Origin: a bacterium
GTDB taxonomy: Bacteria > Actinomycetota > Acidimicrobiia > Acidimicrobiales > Bin134
Assembly: GCA_026708015.1 (NCBI GenBank)
Contig: JAPOVT010000048.1
Location: 62,001-126,000 of the forward strand
Length of the DNA: 64,000 nt
Reading direction: 5' to 3'
Below the pieces are notes generated by a model that had not been told where the DNA came from, ran no database searches, and worked only from the letters and a program-made list of their open reading frames with translations. Of the stretch, positions 42,789 through 50,353 are shown piece by piece. A program made the translations under genes and the position numbers. Within the stretch, counting starts at the first letter, position 1; each line of letters begins with the position of its first letter.

Positions 42789-43080
42789 GCTTCGCTCGGT
42801 TCGGAGTCGTTCGAGGAGTTTGCCGTAGCCGGGCTCATGCTTCGCTCGGTTCGGAGTCGTTCGAGGAGTTTGCCGTAGCCGGGCTCATGCTTCGCTCGGT
42901 TCGGAGTCGTTCGAGGAGTTTGCCGTAGCCGGGCTCATGCTTCGCTCGGTTCGGAGTCGTTCGAGGAGTTTGCCGTAGCCGGGCTCATGCTTCGCTCGGT
43001 TCGGAGTCGTTCGAGGAGTTTGCCGTAGCCGGGCTCATGTTTCGCTCGGTTCGGAGTCGTTCGCGGAGTTTGCCGTGCGG
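42781..43080 (-). repeat. Six tandem 50-bp repeats forming a mini-ORF ladder
   Basis: Five exact 50-base units (42781-43030) are followed by a sixth with four changes near its ends and middle (43031-43080). The sixth unit is the 3' end of the upstream methyltransferase gene (TANSANDSEPSET), and the unit boundary contains the ATG of the downstream GT4 gene. The array therefore looks like serial duplication of the junction between two overlapping genes. There are no spacers, so it is not a CRISPR array. Confidence 0.95.
42785..43038 (-). other. Five overlapping 17-residue mini-ORFs
   Basis: On the reverse strand each repeat unit encodes ATG to TGA of 54 bases, reading MSPATANSSNDSEPSEA, at 43038-42985, 42988-42935, 42938-42885, 42888-42835 and 42838-42785. 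Since 54 minus the 4-base ATGA overlap is 50, every stop overlaps the next start, and the last stop overlaps the GT4 ATG at 42788. Whether the peptides are made is unknown; the arrangement would allow repeated termination and re-initiation. Only a weak GAG lies before each ATG. Confidence 0.6.
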
Positions 43081-44009
43081 CGGGCCACGACTATCTGGCT
43101 GATGCGGGAGTCGGCGCAGGGCTCAAGCCGGGCGTCGAAGCCGGCGCGCTCCAGCAGGTGTCGCCAGGTGAGCGGTGAGATGCCCAGACCCGATCCCAGC
43201 TCCGACTCGACCTGGCTCCGGGATGTTGGATCGGCCACGGCCACGATGATCCGGCCGGCACCCTTCAGCTTCAAGCTGGCCTGGTTGATCATCCCGATCA
43301 GGTCCTTCAGCGGGAGGTTCTCAACCATGCCGGTGAGCACGATCGTTCCGAATTCCCCGTCTTCGGAGCCCACCAAGTGGGCGAGCACGTCGCCGGTTCG
43401 GACGTCGATTCGACGGTTGAGTCCGGTGAACACTCGGTCGGGATCTTGTTCGACGCCATAGGTGCGCATGCCCCGGTCGCCAATGGCCTCAACGAGGGCT
43501 CCTTGTCCCGCGGAGAGCACCAGGCACGGCTCCGACCCCGCAAGCCCGGCCACTTGAGCGACAACTTCGGCCGACGGCTCGGGGGGATCATCGAGAATGC
43601 CCCATCCAGCAGGAACAGACTGGTCGATGGGAAGACCGGCGGCATCCTCCAAGCGGCCCAGGCGGGCTTCAAGGCTGCGCAGATGCCGGATCAGCACTCC
43701 GGCGAACAGGTTGAATTGGTCGGTCAAGAATCGGACGTACCAGTAAGTCAGCTTGCGAATTGCCCACTTGATGCCCCGAAGGCCACGGCGCGACCCGATG
43801 GGCACCTGGGGGTCGAGTGCGGCCAGACTCGCAGTTTGGTCGAGAAGGTGGCCGTCGTGGCTGAGCACATCGAAGGAGCCTCCGGAAGGAGACAAGTCGG
43901 CCCAGACCTGCTCGGTTTCGAGTTCGAGCAGAGCGATTTCGCTGTCTTGTCGGCGCCGATTGTCGGCCTCGGCCTCGAATTCCGCGCTGATCCGCTTCGT
44001 GTCGACCAA
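43035..44009 (-). CDS. Methyltransferase-like protein
   Basis: The 324-residue product has an N-terminal helical part (residues 1-130), with a possible membrane-associated stretch KLTYWYVRFLTDQFNLFAGV, and a C-terminal Rossmann-like domain: PCLVLSAGQGALVEAIGDRG, TYGVEQDPDR, IDVRTGDVLAHL and FGTIVLTGMVENLPLKDL. This follows the class I methyltransferase order, though the glycine motif is atypical (SAGQG). Its last residues TANSANDSEPSET are the source of the downstream 50-bp repeats. The stop overlaps the first mini-ORF ATG. It follows the GT2 gene by seven bases. Confidence 0.78.
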   Translation of the reverse strand: MVDTKRISAEFEAEADNRRRQDSEIALLELETEQVWADLSPSGGSFDVLSHDGHLLDQTASLAALDPQVPIGSRRGLRGIKWAIRKLTYWYVRFLTDQFNLFAGVLIRHLRSLEARLGRLEDAAGLPIDQSVPAGWGILDDPPEPSAEVVAQVAGLAGSEPCLVLSAGQGALVEAIGDRGMRTYGVEQDPDRVFTGLNRRIDVRTGDVLAHLVGSEDGEFGTIVLTGMVENLPLKDLIGMINQASLKLKGAGRIIVAVADPTSRSQVESELGSGLGISPLTWRHLLERAGFDARLEPCADSRISQIVVARRTANSANDSEPSET

Positions 44010-44016
44010 TTAGGGC

Positions 44017-45285
44017 CTACTCATCTCGTTCATCTCGGCGTGGTCTCCGAGCGAGCCTCCGAGCGAGCCGGAAGATGGCCGATCGGCCAAGGTCCTCACG
44101 CAGGCGGAGGTTCTCGGCCTCCAATTCGGCGATGCGGGCGTCTTGCTCGGCGGCGCGGGCATCCTTTTCGGCTATGCGTATGTCCCGTTCGGCGATGCGG
44201 GCATCTCGCTCGGCTATGCGGACGTCTCGCTCGGCTATGCGGGTGTCCCGCTCAGCGACGCGGTCCTTCCACTCCTCGATAAGGGTGTTCCGCTCGTCAA
44301 CCCGTTCTTCTAGCTCGGCAATTCTGTCGTCTTGATTGGCGACGCGGTCGGCGAGCTGCTGGCTGCGCGTTTCGGCGCCCAAGGCTCTTTCGCGCAGGCT
44401 GAGAATCTCGTGGCGGATCTGCTCGTGATCCTCACTGTCGACCAGGTCTGCGACCATGGGTGAATCGTAGTGGTGGCCAGTCGCAGAATTGACGGGGAGG
44501 TGCCAAGAGCTGGCGTCCTCGCCCCAGCGGGCGATGAACCTCTCCCATTCCCAAGGCTCGATCACCGGTGCCCGGCTGGCGCTCTCGTGGTGTATCAGGG
44601 TGGCAGCGGGCTCCACCACTACTCGCAAGCCCGATCGGAGAAGCCGGAGGCACAAATCGATGTCGCCGTAGGAAGCAGGAAACTCTAGCGACATCCCCCC
44701 AACGGTCAGCACGTCACTGCGTCGGGCGAGCAGGCAGGCCCCGGTAACGCTGATCACATCGTGGGCCACATCGGCCCCGGCCGCGGCGGCTTCAGATAGC
44801 TGACATCCCCGGAACGAGTGAATGGGCTGGGCGTCTCCGATCTCTATGCCGATGTGCTGAATCGACCGGTCGGGATACAGCAAGGTTGCCCCGACGGCAC
44901 CGATGGTGGGATCGTCGAGATGAGCGGCCATTTGGACCAGCCAATCGGTGGTTTCTGCCTCGATGTCATCGTTGAGCATCAGAATAAGCTTCCCGCTGCT
45001 GGCCAACAGCCCGCAGTTGACGGCCCTGGAGAAGTCGAAGGTTCCCGGGCCCCGGTGTATGACCTCTACTGGCAGGCTGTTCGCTGACCGGAGTGATGGC
45101 CGGGGCTGCTCACCCTGGAACTCATCGCCCACCACCACGATCACTTCCTTGGGCAAGGGCTCGAGTTGGGCCAGAGTGTCCAGACAGCGGTTCAGCATCG
45201 ATGTCTCAGCACCGGGCAGGCGTTGGCCGGCGCTGGGAATGATGATCGAGGTGCTGGCCTGTGAGTGCGGTTGGGGATCGGCCAT
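44017..45285 (-). CDS. Family 2 glycosyltransferase with C-terminal coiled coil
   Basis: The 422-residue product has the GT2 motifs TSIIIPSAGQ, EVIVVVGDEF, LMLNDDIEAETTDWLVQM and VTGACLLARRSDVLTVGG, with ASYGDIDLCLRLLRSGLRVV giving the acceptor-side ED-type motif. From about residue 320 it becomes a long coiled coil with the seven-residue unit RIAERDx repeated about eight times, ending in a basic RLARRLARRPRR. The coil may scaffold partner enzymes. The ATG at 45285 gives a compact N-terminus; the frame is open to a GTG at 45375 that overlaps the carboxylase gene. It starts the polysaccharide sub-operon that includes the repeat array. Confidence 0.86.
   Translation of the reverse strand: MADPQPHSQASTSIIIPSAGQRLPGAETSMLNRCLDTLAQLEPLPKEVIVVVGDEFQGEQPRPSLRSANSLPVEVIHRGPGTFDFSRAVNCGLLASSGKLILMLNDDIEAETTDWLVQMAAHLDDPTIGAVGATLLYPDRSIQHIGIEIGDAQPIHSFRGCQLSEAAAAGADVAHDVISVTGACLLARRSDVLTVGGMSLEFPASYGDIDLCLRLLRSGLRVVVEPAATLIHHESASRAPVIEPWEWERFIARWGEDASSWHLPVNSATGHHYDSPMVADLVDSEDHEQIRHEILSLRERALGAETRSQQLADRVANQDDRIAELEERVDERNTLIEEWKDRVAERDTRIAERDVRIAERDARIAERDIRIAEKDARAAEQDARIAELEAENLRLREDLGRSAIFRLARRLARRPRRDERDE
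44128..44275 (-). repeat. 21-bp coding repeats (RIAERDx heptads)
   Basis: About seven imperfect 21-base units encode RIAERDx heptads in the coiled-coil tail of the GT2 protein. The number of units could change in frame by recombination. Confidence 0.7.
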
Positions 45286-45343
45286 GAGCTTGTTCGATGC
45301 TACCGGGGGGCTGGCCGGGCTGACAGCCGGCGCAGAGCGGTGT

Positions 45344-47101
45344 CTATTCGATGACTGCCACCACGTCGCCACCACCCACCGAATCTCCCTCGGCCACCTT
45401 GATCTCGGTCACCGTGCCTGACTTCTCGGCGCACACGTTGTTCTCCATCTTCATGGCTTCGAGCACGACGATGGGATCACCGGCTTCCACTGTGTCGCCC
45501 TCGGCCACCATGACCTTCACGATGGTTCCCTGCATGGGAACGATGACGTCGCCGCTCCCGCCGCTGCCTCCGCTCTTGCTGGCCGCGGCTCGCTTGGGGC
45601 GTTTGGCTCCGCTCGGCCCGGAAGCGACGGCGGCTGGAGCGGTTTCGGGAACCCACATCCTCACCGAGTAGCGCTGTCCGTTGACCTCCACGTCGATGTC
45701 CCGCTGTACCAGGGGCTCGGTGTCGGAGGGGGGGCTGGCCGGGGCGCTCTTGACTCCGGTCAGGTCGAGCGTCTCCTCCACCCACTTGGTGGAGTGGGTG
45801 AGGGCGGCGAAATCGGGGTGGGCCAGGATGGCCTTGTCGGCGGGAATGGTGGTGGCCACCCCGCTCACTTCCAGCTCGTCGAGGGCCCGCAGGGTGCGGG
45901 CAATGGCAGTGGGCCGATCTCGGCCCCAGCAGATCAGCTTGCCCACCAGATTGTCGTAGAACTGGCTGATCTCATCTCCGGCCTCGTACCCCCCGTCCCA
46001 ACGGGTTCCGTACCCGCTGGGCGCCCGCAGGCCGGTGATCGGCCCCGGTGACGGCAGGAAGGCGCCCTCGGCGGGGTCCTCGGCGTTGATGCGCACTTCG
46101 ATGGCGTGGCCGGATATCTCGATTTCGTCCTGGGTGAACGGCAGGGGCTCGCCGGAGGCCACCTTGATCTGTTGCTCTACCAGGTCGATCCCGGTGACGA
46201 GCTCGGTGGCCGGATGCTCCACTTGGAGGCGGGTGTTCATCTCCAAGTAATAGAACTGGCCGTCCTCATACAGGAACTCCACCGTGCCGGCGTTCACGTA
46301 GTCGCAGCCCTGGGCCACCTTTACCGCGGCCTCGCCCATGGCGGCCAGGACTTCGGGGTCGATGCCGGCCGCGGGGGCCTCCTCGATCAGCTTCTGATGG
46401 CGGCGCTGGGCTGAGCAGTCGCGGGTGCCGAGATATACGCAATTGCCGTGGCTGTCGGCCAGAACCTGCACCTCAACGTGGCGAGGTTTCTCCAGATAGC
46501 GCTCCATGTAGATCTCGTCGCGCCCGAAATAGCTGAGGGCCTCCCGCTGGGCCGACTCGATGGCCTCCTCCACCACGCTCTCGTCGGCCACCACCTTCAT
46601 GCCCCGGCCGCCGCCGCCGTAGGCCGCCTTGATGGCCACAGGGTAGCCGTGCTCATCTCCGAAGGCCCTGACCTGGTCGGGGTCGGTGATGAGGTCGGTG
46701 GTGCCGGGAACTCCGCTCACCCCGACCCGCTCGGCGGCCTGGCGGGCAGAGATCTTGTCGCCCATGACCTCGATTGCCTCGGGGTTGGGGCCGATGAACG
46801 CCACGCCCTGGGCAGTGATGGCCCGGGCGAAGTCAGCGTTCTCGGAGAAGAAGCCGTAGCCGGGGTGGACGCCGTCGGCCCCGGTGCGCTCGATCACATC
46901 GAGGATGGCCTCGGTGTTGAGGTAGCTCTCGGCCGCGGTTTGACCGCCCAGCGCGTGGGCCTCATCGGCCATCCGCACATGGAGGGCGCTGCGGTCGAGG
47001 TCGGAGTACACCGCCACCGTGGCGATGCCCAACTCCCGGCAGGCCCGGATCACTCGAACAGCGATCTCCCCCCGGTTTGCGATCAGCACCTTGGACAACA
47101 C
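45344..47101 (-). CDS. Acetyl/propionyl-CoA carboxylase alpha subunit (biotin carboxylase plus BCCP)
   Basis: The 585-residue product fuses biotin carboxylase (residues 1-450) to a biotin carboxyl carrier domain. Seen are LIANRGEIAVRVIRACRELG, the ATP-grasp GGGGRGMKVV loop, EMNTRLQVEHPATELVTGID, and near the end VVLEAMKMENNV with the biotinylated lysine. Such AccA-type subunits work with a beta subunit (not in this window) to make malonyl- or methylmalonyl-CoA. A Gly-Ser-Pro-Ala linker separates the domains. It is divergent from the biotin ligase gene that would modify it, with a 69-base gap between starts, which suggests coordinated expression. The start is GTG. Confidence 0.94.
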   Translation of the reverse strand: MLSKVLIANRGEIAVRVIRACRELGIATVAVYSDLDRSALHVRMADEAHALGGQTAAESYLNTEAILDVIERTGADGVHPGYGFFSENADFARAITAQGVAFIGPNPEAIEVMGDKISARQAAERVGVSGVPGTTDLITDPDQVRAFGDEHGYPVAIKAAYGGGGRGMKVVADESVVEEAIESAQREALSYFGRDEIYMERYLEKPRHVEVQVLADSHGNCVYLGTRDCSAQRRHQKLIEEAPAAGIDPEVLAAMGEAAVKVAQGCDYVNAGTVEFLYEDGQFYYLEMNTRLQVEHPATELVTGIDLVEQQIKVASGEPLPFTQDEIEISGHAIEVRINAEDPAEGAFLPSPGPITGLRAPSGYGTRWDGGYEAGDEISQFYDNLVGKLICWGRDRPTAIARTLRALDELEVSGVATTIPADKAILAHPDFAALTHSTKWVEETLDLTGVKSAPASPPSDTEPLVQRDIDVEVNGQRYSVRMWVPETAPAAVASGPSGAKRPKRAAASKSGGSGGSGDVIVPMQGTIVKVMVAEGDTVEAGDPIVVLEAMKMENNVCAEKSGTVTEIKVAEGDSVGGGDVVAVIE

Positions 47102-47170
47102 GGCAATATGGTGGCAGACGGGTTCTCAAGCACGCGAATAATGGCGGTTCGACAGATTGGAGTTTGGCGC

Positions 47171-47935
47171 GTGGACATGAACGAGGTTGCCGGTTATCAG
47201 GTGGAATGGGTATCCGAAACCGGCTCGACCAATGCCGATCTCTTGGCTGCGGCCCGCCAAGGCTCAGAGACAAACCGAGTTCTGGTGGCCGACTATCAGA
47301 GCGCAGGGCGAGGGCGCCGGGGTAGGACCTGGGATGCGGCACCGGAGTCGAGCCTTTTGTTCTCGGTGTTGACCAGGCCCGAAATTCCCGTCGCGGCGGC
47401 TCATCTGGTGACCACCGCGCTGGCTTTGGGCGCGCTGGAGGCTTGCGACTCGCTGGCCGGGGTACGGCCCGGCTTGAAGTGGCCCAACGACTTGGTGGTG
47501 GAAGATCGCAAGCTGGCCGGAGTGCTGGCCGAGTCGGTGGTGACCGGGGACAGGCTCGAGGCCGTGGTCGTGGGTATGGGCCTCAATGTGCGGACTGGAG
47601 CAGCGCCATCCGAGGTTGTCGGCACCGCGGTCGCTCTGGAGGATGTGTGCGGTTCAGCCGTTGACCGCCGAGAGCTCCTGGTCGCAGTGCTGACGGGGTT
47701 CGCCCACTGGATGGATCGGATCGAGGCGGCCTCCGGGCAAGCGGAGATGGTTGATGCGGCCCGTCGGGAGTCGGCCACTCTTGGTCGCCGGGTTTCGGTT
47801 GAGCTGGGTGACGGGAGGGTGCTGGAAGGATTGGCCGAGGATGTGGACGATCGGGGTGGGTTGCTTCTAGAGGGTGGGAGAAGGGTAGTGGTTGGAGATG
47901 TTGTGCATCTCAGGGATCAATCTGAGTCGCCTTGA
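47171..47935 (+). CDS. birA: Biotin-[acetyl-CoA carboxylase] ligase
   Basis: The 254-residue product has the catalytic signatures ETGSTNADLL, ADYQSAGRGRRGRTWDA (the biotinyl-AMP loop), KWPNDLVVEDRKLAGVLAE and GMGLNVR, and a C-terminal SH3-like domain. It lacks the N-terminal winged helix of E. coli BirA, so it is a class I ligase without repressor function. GGAG lies eight bases before the GTG at 47171; ATG codons at 47141 and 47177 are alternatives. It biotinylates the carrier domain encoded by the divergent gene. It overlaps the 3' end of pabC by 26 bases. Confidence 0.92.
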   Translation: MDMNEVAGYQVEWVSETGSTNADLLAAARQGSETNRVLVADYQSAGRGRRGRTWDAAPESSLLFSVLTRPEIPVAAAHLVTTALALGALEACDSLAGVRPGLKWPNDLVVEDRKLAGVLAESVVTGDRLEAVVVGMGLNVRTGAAPSEVVGTAVALEDVCGSAVDRRELLVAVLTGFAHWMDRIEAASGQAEMVDAARRESATLGRRVSVELGDGRVLEGLAEDVDDRGGLLLEGGRRVVVGDVVHLRDQSESP

Positions 47936-48773
47936 GGTGGGCGAACGCTTGGGCCGCGGCTTGGGTGAGGGGGCCGGGAGCAGAGGGAAGAGGGTGGCCG
48001 TCGACGGCGTGGATGGGGTGAACGTCGCGGGTGGTGGAGGTGAGAAACGCCTCGTCGGCCGAGGCCAGCGCCTCGAGCGGCACATCTTTCTCAAGTGCGC
48101 CGGTGAGTTCGATCACGAGCTGGCGGGTTACCCCGGCCAAGCATCCTGAGGCCAGTGAGGGTGTGATCAGTCGGCCTTCATAGGCGAGGAACACGTTGCT
48201 GCCGGTGCCCTCGCACAATTGGCCTTGGGTGTTGGCGAAGATTGCCTCGCTGGCCCCGGTGTCTACGGCCTCAGCGAGCGCCCGCACATTGGCACCATAA
48301 GACACAGTCTTGAGGCCGGCCAGGGGACTGCGCTCGTTGATGGTCCAGTCGACGGTGGCCACTGCGATGGTGGCCGGCCAAGGGGCCTGGGGGGTGGCGG
48401 CCACCGTCGCGGTGGGCGGGCTGTCGCCGCGGTTGCTGCCCAACGGACCGGTGCCGCTGCTAACGGTGACCCGCAGCCGACCCTCCTGGAGGCCGTTGGC
48501 GGCGGCCACCGCGATCATGGCATCCCGCAGCACCTCGGTATCGGGCACGGTGACGCCCAAGTGCTTGGCCGAGTAGGCCAGCCTCTCCAGGTGGCGGCGA
48601 GCGGCGAACGGCATTCCCCGCACGATGATCAGGGTCTCGAACACGGCGTCGCCCACCAGCCAACCGTGGTCGAAGGGTGAGATCCGGGCCTCGTCTTCGG
48701 GCAACAGCGCCCCGTTGATCCATACGGTGCGGGCCTGTGGCGAAGCCTCAGCGGGCGTCGGCATCTCCGTCAT
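47910..48773 (-). CDS. pabC: Class IV aminotransferase, likely aminodeoxychorismate lyase
   Basis: The 287-residue PLP enzyme has the fold-type IV marks: VWINGALLPEDEARISPFDHG, then LKTVSYGANVRALAEA with the PLP-anchoring region (the lysine is that of LKTVSY), and EAIFANTQGQLCEGTGSNVF. Family members include aminodeoxychorismate lyase, branched-chain and D-amino acid aminotransferases. Its ATG overlaps the pabB stop (ATGA), which makes the lyase step of p-aminobenzoate synthesis most likely. The upstream extension of the frame to 48839 lies within pabB and is rejected. Confidence 0.88.
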   Translation of the reverse strand: MTEMPTPAEASPQARTVWINGALLPEDEARISPFDHGWLVGDAVFETLIIVRGMPFAARRHLERLAYSAKHLGVTVPDTEVLRDAMIAVAAANGLQEGRLRVTVSSGTGPLGSNRGDSPPTATVAATPQAPWPATIAVATVDWTINERSPLAGLKTVSYGANVRALAEAVDTGASEAIFANTQGQLCEGTGSNVFLAYEGRLITPSLASGCLAGVTRQLVIELTGALEKDVPLEALASADEAFLTSTTRDVHPIHAVDGHPLPSAPGPLTQAAAQAFAHLKATQIDP

Positions 48774-49786
48774 ATCGCGATGTATTCCCCGGTGGCCACG
48801 GCTAGGAGCCGCTTGGCCTTCAGTTCGGTTTCGCGCCACTCGTCTTCGGGGTCGCTGTCAAAAGTGATGCCCCCGCCGGTTCCCAGGTGTAAGTGCTCGT
48901 CTTCGATCCAGAGGGTGCGGATGGCCACGTTCAGATCGCCCCGCTGGCGATCGGCGTCCACCCAGCCCACCGCGCCGCAATACACCCCTCGGGGCTGGGA
49001 CTCCAGGGCATCGATGGCGTCAAGGGCGGCCAGCTTGGGGGCGCCGGTGACCGACCCCGGGGGGAAGGTGGCGTCGATCAGCTCCGGCCAACCGCAGCCA
49101 GCGGCCATCCGTCCCCGAACGGTGCTCACCAAGTGTACGAGTCCGGGATGGTGTTCCAGGGAGAACAGGGCGGGCACGCTCACCGTGCCGTAGTCGCACA
49201 CCCGCCCAAGATCGTTGCGCACCAGGTCGACGATCATCAGGTTTTCAGCCTGGTCTTTTGGCGTCAGCCCCGACGGTTCCGCTGCGGTGCCCTTGATGGG
49301 CGACGACTTCACCCACTGCCCATTGCGCTCCAAGAACCGCTCGGGTGAGGCTGAGGCGATGTGAACGCCGTAGTCGGGCAGCCGCAGCACGGCAGCGTAG
49401 GGGGCGGGGTTGCCCTCGGCCAGCGCCGCCCCCAGCGCGGCGATGTCGGTGTCGGGATCGATGAGCGGCGCGCTCAGTCGGCGGGTGAGGTTTACCTGGT
49501 AAACGTTACCGGCGGCAATCATGTCCCGGATCTCCGACACCCCGGATGTGAAGCCGGCCTGATCCAGCGAGCTGGTCCAGGAGTCGGCGGGGAGGCCCTT
49601 CCAAGGACGGCCCCTCCAAGGGCGAGCGGGACGCACGGAGTCGAATCGGGCGCACACTGCCTTGCCGTGGAAATCGATGGCCACAGCCCAGAAACCGGTT
49701 GACTCCAGGGCACCCAAATCGTCGGTGACGTCAACCAGCCGGGAACACAGGTGATGTCCCACCACGGCAATAGCCGCCATCTCCAT
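48770..49786 (-). CDS. pabB: Aminodeoxychorismate synthase component I
   Basis: The 338-residue chorismate-binding enzyme has IRDMIAAGNVYQVNLTRRLS, SASPERFLERNGQWVKSSPI, the KGTAAEP loop, ENLMIVDLVRNDLGRVC, and PPGSVTGAPKLAALDAID, all part of the active site. It lacks the full N-terminal domain of longer PabB proteins, so it is a short form. The frame is open to 50233, but those residues run antisense to the next gene, and the ATG at 49786 has a TACACT box seven bases upstream. It forms the folate-branch operon with pabC; the glutamine amidotransferase partner is not in the window. Confidence 0.92.
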   Translation of the reverse strand: MEMAAIAVVGHHLCSRLVDVTDDLGALESTGFWAVAIDFHGKAVCARFDSVRPARPWRGRPWKGLPADSWTSSLDQAGFTSGVSEIRDMIAAGNVYQVNLTRRLSAPLIDPDTDIAALGAALAEGNPAPYAAVLRLPDYGVHIASASPERFLERNGQWVKSSPIKGTAAEPSGLTPKDQAENLMIVDLVRNDLGRVCDYGTVSVPALFSLEHHPGLVHLVSTVRGRMAAGCGWPELIDATFPPGSVTGAPKLAALDAIDALESQPRGVYCGAVGWVDADRQRGDLNVAIRTLWIEDEHLHLGTGGGITFDSDPEDEWRETELKAKRLLAVATGEYIAI

Positions 49787-49793
49787 CGGGTGC

Positions 49794-49799
49794 AGTGTA
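49794..49799 (-). promoter_or_regulatory. Candidate -10 box (TACACT) for pabB-pabC
   Basis: On the reverse strand TACACT is followed by seven bases and the pabB ATG at 49786, supporting the short PabB start. Confidence 0.4.
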
Positions 49800-49940
49800 C
49801 TTGAGCATTTGCTCCAGTTGTCTCGTCCTTTGCCTTGTTCAGGGTTGTGTAGGGGATTGGCCCCGGTTATGGTGAGGGAGCTTTCGGCGCCGGCTTCAAT
49901 GGCTGCCCTTTCAAATTGCTTGAGCGAGAGGGAGAGATCG

Positions 49941-50315
49941 ATGCCGGTGAGCGAGATTGAGCGGATGGAGTTGGTGGGCAGGTTGCAGGACGCAATTGGC
50001 AGGGATGCAACGGAGACCCTGATGGGGTGTGTTCTGCCTGAGGGCCGCGACCAATTGGCCACCAAGGCCGACTTGGAGGTACTCGGTGCCGGATTGCGGG
50101 CTGAGATGGCTGAATTGCGGACCGAATACTCGACAGAGATGGCCGGATTGCGGGCCTTTGTAGAGTCGGGTTTCGCCGGGGTGCACGTCGAAATTGCCGG
50201 ATTGCGGGCCTTTGTAGAGTCGGCGCTGGCCAAGCAGGCCCGCCTTCACTACGGCACTCTGGTGGCCTTCTTGCTAAGCGTGTGGGGCGTCTTTTTGGCG
50301 CAGAACTTCATGTAA
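49941..50315 (+). CDS. Small coiled-coil protein with C-terminal membrane anchor
   Basis: The 124-residue product starts MPVSEIERMELVGRLQDAIG with a purine-rich GAGAGGGAGAG upstream. Residues 40-100 form a coiled coil with an internal 18-residue repeat (AGLRAFVESGFAGVHVEI, AGLRAFVESALAKQARLH); at DNA level 28 bases (50142-50169 and 50196-50223) are identical. The last 20 residues (TLVAFLLSVWGVFLAQNFM) form one membrane helix. The general form resembles DUF1640/CCDC90-like proteins, but the function is unknown. It sits between pabB and the HNH gene on its own strand. Confidence 0.7.
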   Translation: MPVSEIERMELVGRLQDAIGRDATETLMGCVLPEGRDQLATKADLEVLGAGLRAEMAELRTEYSTEMAGLRAFVESGFAGVHVEIAGLRAFVESALAKQARLHYGTLVAFLLSVWGVFLAQNFM

Positions 50316-50353
50316 GCAACTCCCACTGGCGGAGGGCTGATTTCTCTTACCTC

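Noticed and set aside
42781-43080. CRISPR array
   Set aside because: The 50-bp units are contiguous with no spacers and no cas genes; they are coding-derived mini-ORFs.
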